Virus record (IMG/VR): IMGVR_UViG_3300025910_000175
Span: 1 to 25,795 of that record
Direction: 5' to 3' (one strand)
Source of the DNA: a virus
Length of the DNA stretch: 25,795 nucleotides
Below are positions 7,108 through 14,626 of this stretch, piece after piece. The position numbers and the translations under genes are program-made. The notes below the pieces were generated by a model that was not told where the DNA came from, made no database searches, and saw nothing but the letters and a program-made list of their open reading frames with translations. Numbering within the stretch: the stretch's first letter is position 1; each line of letters opens with the position of its first letter.

Positions 7108-7641
7108 GTGCTCGATAAACTAGTCGAAACGATAATTTCCGTCGTGCACTGGTTCCGATTCTGGGCCATATGCGGCGCCGAGTACCGCGGTGTGATGTGC
7201 CGTTTCGGCCACCCCGTGCGCGACCTGCGCCCGGGATGGAACTGGAAGTTACCTCTCGGCGTGGAATCCGCGGCCCTCGCCGACGTGCGGGTGTGGGCCG
7301 ACGTGCTCCCAGCCCAGTCCCTCCGCACGACCGACGGTGTTACGCTGGTGGTGTGCCTGATGGTGTCCCACCAGGTGGTCGACCCGAAGGCCTTCCTTTT
7401 CCAGGTGTTCGATTCGAATAACAATTTCCAGGACGTAGCCGCAGGGCAGCTCGGCGCCGCCGTGATGTCGGCCACCGCCGCCGAAGTCTACGACGGCACC
7501 GTCCTCCGAAAGGTCCGCCGAAAGGTCGTCACCGCCGCCAAGGCGTGGGGACTAGTGGTACACAATGTTCAATTCACCAGCTGCGCCGAAGCGCCCGCGT
7601 TCCGGCTATTCGGCATCCCCGGAGGGGGCCCCCATGAGTAA
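7108..7641 (+). CDS. SPFH/Band 7 (stomatin-like) membrane protein
   Basis: A 177-residue protein from GTG 7108. Residues 5-23 form a hydrophobic membrane helix. The rest is a compact Band 7 domain: YRGV (26-29), RFG (32-34), an 'LRPGWNWKLPL' segment (40-50) matching the PGlh-k-P signature, 'TTDGVTLVV' (74-82), a 'VVDPKAFLF' segment (90-98), an Ala-rich helix (110-127) and AWGLVV (146-151), the usual WGi/WGv motif. SPFH proteins form ring or cage oligomers on membranes and organise lipid domains or regulate proteases such as FtsH (HflKC, stomatin, prohibitin). The C-terminal coiled coil of full-length stomatins is absent. The next gene overlaps by 8 nt and is also a membrane protein. Its promoter is separate from that of the structural genes. 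The function in the phage is unknown. Confidence 0.8.
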   Translation: MLDKLVETIISVVHWFRFWAICGAEYRGVMCRFGHPVRDLRPGWNWKLPLGVESAALADVRVWADVLPAQSLRTTDGVTLVVCLMVSHQVVDPKAFLFQVFDSNNNFQDVAAGQLGAAVMSATAAEVYDGTVLRKVRRKVVTAAKAWGLVVHNVQFTSCAEAPAFRLFGIPGGGPHE

Positions 7642-7843
7642 TAACTCAGTCCGTGACGAAGGTCGCTACGCCCTGATACCGAAGGTGACTCTCGCGTCAC
7701 TGGACCAGCGGCTTAGCAATCTGGAGCGCATACTGCTGTCGATGCAGGCCCAGCAAACCCCGAAATGGGTACGCATGGGCGGCTGGACGTCCATCGTCGG
7801 GGCGGCCCTCGGCGTGGCCGTGAAAGTGTTGCTGGGGTCCTGA
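7634..7843 (+). CDS. Small membrane protein with coiled coil and C-terminal helix
   Basis: A 69-residue protein. I chose ATG 7634 because GGAGGGGG (7621-7628) gives it a good Shine-Dalgarno and it overlaps the SPFH stop by 8 nt. A longer upstream reading is possible but would lie inside the SPFH gene. Residues 14-40 form a heptad-like helix (LASLDQRLSNLERILLSM), and residues 48-68 a Gly-rich hydrophobic helix. This topology resembles XhlA/BhlA-type lysis-associated proteins, so holin-like activity is possible. A structural partner for the SPFH protein is the alternative. Confidence 0.65.
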   Translation: MSNNSVRDEGRYALIPKVTLASLDQRLSNLERILLSMQAQQTPKWVRMGGWTSIVGAALGVAVKVLLGS

Positions 7844-7844
7844 C

Positions 7845-10800
7845 GTGTCGCGTCTAACCCCACTCGCCATCCCGTTCGTCTCCGGCCACACGGACGAAAT
7901 CGACGAGAAGCTCCTCCCCAACGGGGTGTTCGCGGACGTGTCCAACGCCCGCCTCCCCCAACCCGGCGGGTTGCGGCTGCGGCGTGGGTGGCGGCCGGTA
8001 CCAATGGCGGACCTGGCGAACGGCTCCACCCTAACCGCCATCGACCTGTACTCGTTCGGTGAATCGCTGCTGGCGCTGAACACGAAAGTAGGCAGCAATC
8101 AGCAGTTCCTGCTGGCCACGTACACCCAATCTAACGCGACGCGGCCGTGGGTACTGAACACGGATTCCGGCCTGCCGCCCATCACCCGCGTCAGCAGTGC
8201 TGGCAACATGCCGGCACTGTCGTCGAACGTGAACAACGCGTCGGCGGCGCTGACTGCGGATGGCGTGTACGGGTGTGTGCTGCAGCAGTCCGCGACCCAG
8301 TCGGTGTTCCGCGTGTTCGTGCGGGCTACGGACGAGACCGTGGCGTACGGTGAGCTGACCAACGGGTCTCGCGTCCGCAAAGTCGTGTCCATGGGGTCGA
8401 CATTCGGCCTAGTGGAGAACACCGGCGCCGGGCTGGATTTGTACTCCCTGAACCCTACCGGCACCGCCCCGGCGTGGGCGTTGGTGGGTACGCTGTTCGC
8501 TGCGGTAGTGACGTGGTTTGATGTGGCGGTCGCGTGCGATTCCACGCCTACGGCGCTCCATATCGCGGACGTAGTCGGCGCGGTCGGGTCGTACCGGCAG
8601 TTCACGTTCGCGGGGGTACAGACCGGAGCCACCAAAACCGTGGCCGCGGCCACATGCCTGGCGGTTACGCTGTGCTCGAATGACGCCGCGGTGGAGTACG
8701 TCTCCCAGGACTCCGGCACGAAGGAGCTGGCGTTGACCAGTTTCTCCGCCACGTCGCCGTTCACCACGGCTGCGGGCCCGACCGCAGTGAACGCCGGCCA
8801 GGCGGTCGTGGATGGGCTGTTCTGCGTGGGGTTGTCCATCTCCGGGGTAGCAGCCACGCCGACGTCCGTGATGGTCGCGTCCGAGCACGCGGCGGGCGCG
8901 AATGATTTGCGCGAGGTTTCCTACAACACCATCAGCTCCCACGCCACCCACGCCGTCAACACGCGCCGAATCGCACTGGGGCAGCAGTTGTTCGGCGGGT
9001 TCATGATGCGTAACGCGTTGCTGGGCATAGGGCTGTCTCGCAGGCCTACGGGGTTTGGGCTGTCGGGCTCGGGTGGGTCGACATCCATGTACGCCGCGGC
9101 CGCTACGAATCTAACAGCGCCGTGGTGCTATATCGATTTTGGCATCGCGGCACAGTTTGACTTTTTCGCACATCCGCCGTTTTGGCCGGCCCAGTGCCCT
9201 ACGGGAGACTGTCTGGTGCTGGCGCCGCGGGACGAAACCCCGAATACCGGCGTCACGCCCCGTACGGCCACGTGCCGCGCGTTGCGGTTGGGGTCGAGTG
9301 AACGCCGCCCCGCGGCCCAAGTCAACGGCGGGTTGTACATCACCGGCGGCATCCTGACCGAGTGGGTCGGGGCGCTGAACGAAAACGGCCAGCTGTTCCC
9401 CATCATCAACACCCTGGCCGGGTCCAACTCGACCGGCACCATCGCTAACGGCACGTATCAGTACCGCGCCGTGATGGTGTGGGAGGACGAGCGACAGAAC
9501 ACCCACCGCTCGATAGTGTCGGGCCCAGCCCAGCTAGCGCTCGCCGGGGCCAACGACACCATCACGGCGACGGTGTACGCCGCCAAGACACTGCGCCGAA
9601 ACGCGAACCTAATCACGAACCCGCGTATCGAGTTGTACCGCACGGAGGCCGGGCCGGGGGCGCTGTTCTATCTGACGAACTCTGCCGCCGTGGCCACGTT
9701 CACGGACACCGTCACTATCGTGGACACGATGCCAGACGCTACGCTGGTCGGCCAGGCCCAGCTCTACACCCAGGGCGAAGTCGGCGCCACGTCGGGCATT
9801 CTCGACCAGGCCCCCGCGCGGCCCAGCGCGTTCGTGGCCGCTACGAAACGTCGGCTTGTTTTGGGTTCGTCCAACACGTCGTATCAGTGGAGCCAGATTT
9901 CATTCCCCGAAACCCCAATATGGTTCGCCGAGCCCGGTGTGTCCGGCGACGCCGCCCAAGCGTACTTCGACGATGTCGAGGGCGGGCGCATCACGGGCGT
10001 CGCGGCACTCGACGAAATCGTGTTCATCGGGACCGCCGACCGGATTTACGTCACCGGCGGCACGGGGCCGAACTTGGCCGGCGCCGGGGGTGAGTTCTCC
10101 CCGCCGGTACAACTCCCCGCCGACGTGGGGTTCTTCAACGCCCAGTCCATTCTGGAGACCTCCGAGGGGCTATGGTTCCTCGGGTCCATCAACACGTTCT
10201 ATCTGCTCGCACGCGGCACCCCCACCCCGGAGTTGTCCCGCGCCGTCCAGGACCGCCTGACCACCGCGGTGGTCGGGTGCGGGTACGACCACGTCGACAA
10301 CGTGGCCGTGTGGGCCACGGCGTCGGCCACCGCCGTCGTACGCCAGCTCGACACCAAGCAGTGGTTCGGGGACACGTTGCCGTTCACCCCGATAGCGCTC
10401 CACTCGCACGGGGGTCAGTTATACGCCATCGCGTCCGATGGCGTGGTGTGGGCCCAGTCCCCGACCGCATACGGTGACGGTACGTCGGGGGCTACGGCGG
10501 TGGCGCTCCGGGTCACGACGGGCCAAATCGGTCCGTTCGAGATGGCCGGGTGGGGGCGGTTGGCCGTGGTGGAGCTCCTAGGGGAGTTCGAGACGGCGGC
10601 GGCACTGCTCGCGGAGATATCCTACGACGACGGGCTGACGTGGACGTCCCTCGGCACCCACACCGTGACGGGGTTGTCGTCGGGGCAGGCGTGGCAACGC
10701 CAGTGGTACCCGGCCCGCCAACGCGGGGACCGGTTCCGATGTAGGTTCACAATGACGCCGACCGTCACCACCACGGAAGGATGCCGGCTGACCGGTTCAG

Positions 10801-10859
10801 TGGTATACTACTCCAAGCGGTCGGGTCAGACCCGGCTGGATTCGGCTAAGCGCCGGTGA
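7845..10859 (+). CDS. Tail nozzle / stabilisation protein (gp10- or gp12-like, putative)
   Basis: A 1004-residue protein from GTG 7845, 1 nt after the previous stop. The N-terminus contains the pattern 'IPFVSGHTDEIDEKLLPNG...NARLPQPGGLRLRRGW' (about 9-48), characteristic of short-tailed phage nozzle proteins: an invariant Asn, then a Gly and a basic-Arg-Gly motif. The body consists of many beta-blades of about 50-70 residues ('...YGVVWAQSP', 'GLWFLGSINTFYLL', 'DEIVFIGTADRIYVTGG' near 720-735), as expected for beta-propellers. It would form the distal tube of the tail, below the adaptor. No enzymatic motif. Length is in the T7 gp12 (about 790) to larger range. Confidence 0.7.
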   Translation: MSRLTPLAIPFVSGHTDEIDEKLLPNGVFADVSNARLPQPGGLRLRRGWRPVPMADLANGSTLTAIDLYSFGESLLALNTKVGSNQQFLLATYTQSNATRPWVLNTDSGLPPITRVSSAGNMPALSSNVNNASAALTADGVYGCVLQQSATQSVFRVFVRATDETVAYGELTNGSRVRKVVSMGSTFGLVENTGAGLDLYSLNPTGTAPAWALVGTLFAAVVTWFDVAVACDSTPTALHIADVVGAVGSYRQFTFAGVQTGATKTVAAATCLAVTLCSNDAAVEYVSQDSGTKELALTSFSATSPFTTAAGPTAVNAGQAVVDGLFCVGLSISGVAATPTSVMVASEHAAGANDLREVSYNTISSHATHAVNTRRIALGQQLFGGFMMRNALLGIGLSRRPTGFGLSGSGGSTSMYAAAATNLTAPWCYIDFGIAAQFDFFAHPPFWPAQCPTGDCLVLAPRDETPNTGVTPRTATCRALRLGSSERRPAAQVNGGLYITGGILTEWVGALNENGQLFPIINTLAGSNSTGTIANGTYQYRAVMVWEDERQNTHRSIVSGPAQLALAGANDTITATVYAAKTLRRNANLITNPRIELYRTEAGPGALFYLTNSAAVATFTDTVTIVDTMPDATLVGQAQLYTQGEVGATSGILDQAPARPSAFVAATKRRLVLGSSNTSYQWSQISFPETPIWFAEPGVSGDAAQAYFDDVEGGRITGVAALDEIVFIGTADRIYVTGGTGPNLAGAGGEFSPPVQLPADVGFFNAQSILETSEGLWFLGSINTFYLLARGTPTPELSRAVQDRLTTAVVGCGYDHVDNVAVWATASATAVVRQLDTKQWFGDTLPFTPIALHSHGGQLYAIASDGVVWAQSPTAYGDGTSGATAVALRVTTGQIGPFEMAGWGRLAVVELLGEFETAAALLAEISYDDGLTWTSLGTHTVTGLSSGQAWQRQWYPARQRGDRFRCRFTMTPTVTTTEGCRLTGSVVYYSKRSGQTRLDSAKRR

Positions 10860-10872
10860 GGGACTGACGACG

Positions 10873-12303
10873 ATGTACGACCCCAGAAACCCCAACGGTA
10901 CGCCGACCGCCCCGACCAACGACGGCGGCCGGTCACAACCCATGGCGGCCCCGGTGGTAACGCCGACGGCGGCCCCCGCCCCAGCCGAGCGTGCACCGAT
11001 GCCCACCAGTAACCCGGGTATCGGGTACAAATGGGTCTACGTGCCAGCCACGAATACGTGGGAAATCCAGGGCGCGTCGGCATCGGAGAAGATGGACCAG
11101 CAACTCGCCGCGGCGTCCGCGCCGCCGCCCGCGCCGGTCGTCCCGTACGCCAACGCTGGGGCGTCGGCCACGCCGGCCCAGCCCGCGGTGCAAGACGACG
11201 GCTCCGGCGGGCGGGGGTACATCTCCCCGAACGTCTCCCAGACGTATATCGACGCGGGTCAGGCCGCGCAGGCCGCGGCCGCCGCGCCCAAGCCCCAAGG
11301 CAGCGTCATCGGCTACGACCCGGGGTACGCTAAAGTCGACCGCACGGCGTACGACCAGGCCGCCCAGGGTTACGACCGGGCCGTGTCGACGTTCCAGTCT
11401 GAGCTGGACCGGTTGTCCGGCGTGGACCCGTTCGGCAACCAGGCGTTCCTGCGGCAGGCCACCGACCGTGCGGCCGCACAGGCCGGCGGGCTAGCGGCGG
11501 GCGGATTGTCGACGGCGACGGCACGCGCCGGCAACATGCGCCAGGCCCAGGGTGTGCAGGCGGCCCTGTCGTCCCAAGGCCGCGACCAGGCGGCCATCCA
11601 GCGTAACGCCGACGAGGTCCAGGCGGGCCAACTCCGGCTGAACGCCGCGGGCGGGCTGGCGAACACCCTAGGCGCGAAGGCGACGAACGAAATCGAACTG
11701 GCCAAGCTGGACACCCAGACCGGCATGGCGAACATGGATGCGTACCTCAAAAAGTACGGCATCGACGCCCAGCTGAAGCAGCAAGACATCGAATCCCTCC
11801 GCAACGTCAACGTGGAGCTCCAGCGCCTCGGCGAACAGGCGTCCGAGGCCGATGTGAACGCGCTCCTCCAGAAATACGGCATCGACCAGCAGACCAAGAC
11901 CGCGCTGAAGCAAATCGCCCAGTCCGGGAAGTTCACGCTGAAAGACGTCGTCGGCGGGGTGTTCGGCGTCGGCGCCGCGGTCGCGGGCGGTATCGCCACG
12001 AAGTCCGACCGTCGAGCCAAGTTCGACATCCGGGACCCCGACTTGCGGGACCTGGAGGACTATCTAGGCCGTACCAAGGGCAAGCTGTACCGGTACAAAG
12101 AACCCAAGTCGCTCGGCCAACGCGCGGGACTGAACTATGGCCCAATGGCCCAAGACCTCCAGAAGTCGAAAATCGGTAAAACCGTCGTCATCGACCGCGG
12201 GGAGGACGGACTGTACGTCGACACGGCGCGTCTCGCGCTGGCGGACCACGCCGCGCTGGCGCACCTGGCGGCCGAAATCCGCACGTTGAAGGGCGGTAAG
12301 TAA
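10873..12303 (+). CDS. Virion protein with C-terminal S74 intramolecular chaperone domain
   Basis: A 476-residue protein from ATG 10873 with GAGGGA upstream. Residues 1-110 are Pro/Ala-rich; 140-350 are Gln/Ala-rich, helical and probably coiled coil; 357-376 form a Gly/Val/Ala hydrophobic stretch; 377-476 match the S74 chaperone domain: 'KSDRRAKFDI' with the Ser-Lys dyad (S378, K383), then a Tyr-rich strand, 'GLNYGPMAQDLQ', a 'DGLYVDTARL' strand and a final helix 'AALAHLAAEIRTL'. S74 domains help trimerise phage proteins and then cut themselves off before the Ser. Here the body is helical rather than a beta-spike, so it may be an internal or ejected protein. The next gene overlaps by one nt (TAATG). 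Confidence 0.75.
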   Translation: MYDPRNPNGTPTAPTNDGGRSQPMAAPVVTPTAAPAPAERAPMPTSNPGIGYKWVYVPATNTWEIQGASASEKMDQQLAAASAPPPAPVVPYANAGASATPAQPAVQDDGSGGRGYISPNVSQTYIDAGQAAQAAAAAPKPQGSVIGYDPGYAKVDRTAYDQAAQGYDRAVSTFQSELDRLSGVDPFGNQAFLRQATDRAAAQAGGLAAGGLSTATARAGNMRQAQGVQAALSSQGRDQAAIQRNADEVQAGQLRLNAAGGLANTLGAKATNEIELAKLDTQTGMANMDAYLKKYGIDAQLKQQDIESLRNVNVELQRLGEQASEADVNALLQKYGIDQQTKTALKQIAQSGKFTLKDVVGGVFGVGAAVAGGIATKSDRRAKFDIRDPDLRDLEDYLGRTKGKLYRYKEPKSLGQRAGLNYGPMAQDLQKSKIGKTVVIDRGEDGLYVDTARLALADHAALAHLAAEIRTLKGGK

Positions 12304-14201
12304 TGGCCCTCGGAGACCCGAACGACGACCTCCTAGACCCCGCCGTAGCCGAGGCCACCGGGCTAGCCCCCGGCGCGTCCGACGTCGTGTCGGTGACCCC
12401 GCACGACGTCGACCCGGCGTATTCCATGGTCGAATACGCCGACGGGCGTAAGGAAACAATGCCCACGTCTGAGGCGTCGGCGCTGCCCCAGGCGCAGCCA
12501 CAGATAGGCCCCCCGCCGCCAATGGGCCCGCCCCCGCCGCCTGTCGGCGCAGGCAACCCGGACGCTGCAGAACCGCCGCCCGGCGACCCGACACGTGACG
12601 CGTGGCTCGCGCAGCAGCAGGCTGCTGGATTCCACGGCGAGACGCCCGGGAACCCGTTCCCGCGTGACGTATCTCGATATAAGCCCCCGGGCGCCCCGGA
12701 CTCCACGTTGGAGCTGGCTCCGGGTGATGGGCCGGGCACACTGCCCTCCGCCCAGCCCGACCCGAACGCCCCCGTCGCCCCGGGCGACGCTCCGACTGTT
12801 GCCGGCGGGAAGTACTCCACCGGCGTAACCGAGAACGAAACCGTCGCGGACCCGGGCGCGCTGATGGAGAACACTCTCGGCACGGCCGACGAGGTGGCCG
12901 GCGCCCTGGACGAGCAAGCCCGTGGCGCCCAGGTGGCCACGTCTGTGCAGAACCAGGCCGAGCTGGAGGCTAACGAGGCCCGCCAGCAACAGGTCCAAGA
13001 CGACCTACACAAGGCCCAAATCCACACGGAGGAGGCCCAGAAGGTCGTCGACGCTATCGAGGCTACCCCTATCGAAGAGGACTTCTATAAAGACGCCCCC
13101 GGCCGCCAGGTCGCAGCGTGGGTGGCACTGGCGTTGTCCGGGTTCCTGTCGGGGAGCACCCAGGGCGCCAACCCCGCTATGGCCCAAATGATGCAGGCGC
13201 TCCAGCACGCCCAGGACCGGTTCATCGACAACCAGAAGGCCTCGAAAACGTCCAAACTGGCCCTACGTACGAAGCAGCTCGGCGACGCGAAAGTCGCTGA
13301 GGCGTCCATGCGGATGCAGATGGGGAAGCTGTTCGACGACCACGCCAAAATCCAAGCCAAGCAGTTCGGCCTGGACGCGCTGCCCCCGGCGGTGTCGACG
13401 GCCGGCGCCAAGATGCGCGTCGACGCGGCCCAGCAGGCGAACGTGGTGGGCATGCACGTCAAGCGCACGACGGACGAACGGTTCGAACGTGAACGCCAGC
13501 CCGCCGCCCCGACGAACCAGGCCGAGCAGCAGCTCCAGGGCATCCTGGGCCCCCAGTACGCCAAGAAGCACCAGGAGGCTACGGACCCGAAGGGTACGAA
13601 CCTCCCCGGCATCCTGACCGGTGCCCAGCGCGCCGAGCAAATCAAGTCCCGTCTCGACCAGCTCGCGGCCAAGCACGGCGGGTCGCTACCCGGCGAGGGC
13701 GTCACGGGGACGTTCGGCGCCAGCACGTCGGCCAAGGTGTTCGGCGACCAGGCATCGAAAGACGTCCTGGAGGCCCAGTCCCTGAAGGAGGAGCTGAAGC
13801 TCGCGTTCAAGCAGTCCTCGACCACCAGCAAGTACTTCGACTCCGAGAAGGAAGGCCAGGGGTTGAACGACATCCTGAACACGGGGAATTGGGAGACGTC
13901 CTCCAAGGCCGTCTCGTCGTACGTCCAGCGCGCCAAACAGGCCGCGCTGTCCATCGCGGACGGCGTCGCGCCGGGGCGCGGGCCGCAGTACCTCCAGTAT
14001 CTACAGGGAGCGTCTACCGAGCGGGCCAGCGCGCCCACGCCGAAGCGTTCTACGGGGTTTAAGGTCGAGGGCGCCAGTCCGGCGGCCACACCCACGGGCG
14101 AGGCCCCGGCGCCGCGCCCTTTACCGACGGCCGGCTCGACCCCGCCCCAAACGGGCTCCCGACCCGGCACCTACGTCAGGCAACACAAGTCCCGTCCGTG
14201 A
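12303..14201 (+). CDS. Large virion protein, Pro-rich and coiled-coil
   Basis: A 632-residue protein from ATG 12303 (overlapping TAATG). Residues 1-60 are acidic; 60-185 are very Pro/Gly-rich and probably disordered; 205-260 form a charged coiled coil (ANEARQQQVQDDLHKAQ); 268-300 include a hydrophobic Gly/Ala segment (WVALALSGFLSGS); 300-560 are long Gln/Lys/Ala helices; the C-terminus is again Pro/Thr-rich. No catalytic motif. It lies between the S74 protein and the glucosaminidase, a position occupied in podoviruses by internal core or ejection proteins. Its overlap with the next gene (GTGA) indicates coupling. Specific function unknown. Confidence 0.6.
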   Translation: MALGDPNDDLLDPAVAEATGLAPGASDVVSVTPHDVDPAYSMVEYADGRKETMPTSEASALPQAQPQIGPPPPMGPPPPPVGAGNPDAAEPPPGDPTRDAWLAQQQAAGFHGETPGNPFPRDVSRYKPPGAPDSTLELAPGDGPGTLPSAQPDPNAPVAPGDAPTVAGGKYSTGVTENETVADPGALMENTLGTADEVAGALDEQARGAQVATSVQNQAELEANEARQQQVQDDLHKAQIHTEEAQKVVDAIEATPIEEDFYKDAPGRQVAAWVALALSGFLSGSTQGANPAMAQMMQALQHAQDRFIDNQKASKTSKLALRTKQLGDAKVAEASMRMQMGKLFDDHAKIQAKQFGLDALPPAVSTAGAKMRVDAAQQANVVGMHVKRTTDERFERERQPAAPTNQAEQQLQGILGPQYAKKHQEATDPKGTNLPGILTGAQRAEQIKSRLDQLAAKHGGSLPGEGVTGTFGASTSAKVFGDQASKDVLEAQSLKEELKLAFKQSSTTSKYFDSEKEGQGLNDILNTGNWETSSKAVSSYVQRAKQAALSIADGVAPGRGPQYLQYLQGASTERASAPTPKRSTGFKVEGASPAATPTGEAPAPRPLPTAGSTPPQTGSRPGTYVRQHKSRP

Positions 14202-14623
14202 ACACCCCCATCGATATGGGGGAGGTCCGTCAGAAGCTGCGCGGGTTGCTCGGGGACGACTCCCCGGCAGTGGACCTGCTGGCGGCCCAAATCGCCCTGG
14301 AGTCCGACGACGGCCGCGCCACCCGCGGGTACAACGTCGGCAACCGGAAGCCGGCGGACCAGCCCGGGGAGAAGTACCAGGTGTTCCGTACGTGGGAGCT
14401 GGAGAACGGGCGCCGTGTCGACCGAAACGAACCGTTCCTGGCCCACGACTCACTGGACGAAGGTCTGCTAGAATACGTGAAGTACCTCGACCGGAAGGGC
14501 CTGCTGGACGCGGCCGACACGGGCGATGTCGACACGTACAACCGGGCGCTGAAAGCAGCCGGGTACTACACCGCGGATGAAACCAAGTACGGTAACATCC
14601 TAAAAAAGAAGCTGGGGCGCTGA
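14198..14623 (+). CDS. GH73-like glucosaminidase (peptidoglycan hydrolase)
   Basis: A 141-residue protein from GTG 14198, overlapping the previous stop by 4 nt. It follows the GH73/FlgJ plan: 'LLAAQIALESDDGR' (28-40) with the likely catalytic Glu35, 'YNVGNRK' (about 45-51) in place of the usual N-x-FG-x-K, 'YQVFRTWE' strand, 'FLAHDSLDEGLLEYVKYL' helix, and 'ALKAAGYYTADETKYGNIL' near the end, equivalent to the AGYATDPxYA motif. The enzyme would cut the glycan backbone of the cell wall. No signal peptide or wall-binding domain and a position among the ejection-type proteins suggest a virion-borne enzyme used at entry, rather than the lysis endolysin. That role is inference. Confidence 0.75.
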   Translation: MNTPIDMGEVRQKLRGLLGDDSPAVDLLAAQIALESDDGRATRGYNVGNRKPADQPGEKYQVFRTWELENGRRVDRNEPFLAHDSLDEGLLEYVKYLDRKGLLDAADTGDVDTYNRALKAAGYYTADETKYGNILKKKLGR

Positions 14624-14626
14624 CGC

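Noticed and set aside
7565-7843. 92-codon version of the small membrane protein starting at 7565
   Set aside because: The extra N-terminus lies wholly within the SPFH gene in another frame, while ATG 7634 has a strong Shine-Dalgarno.
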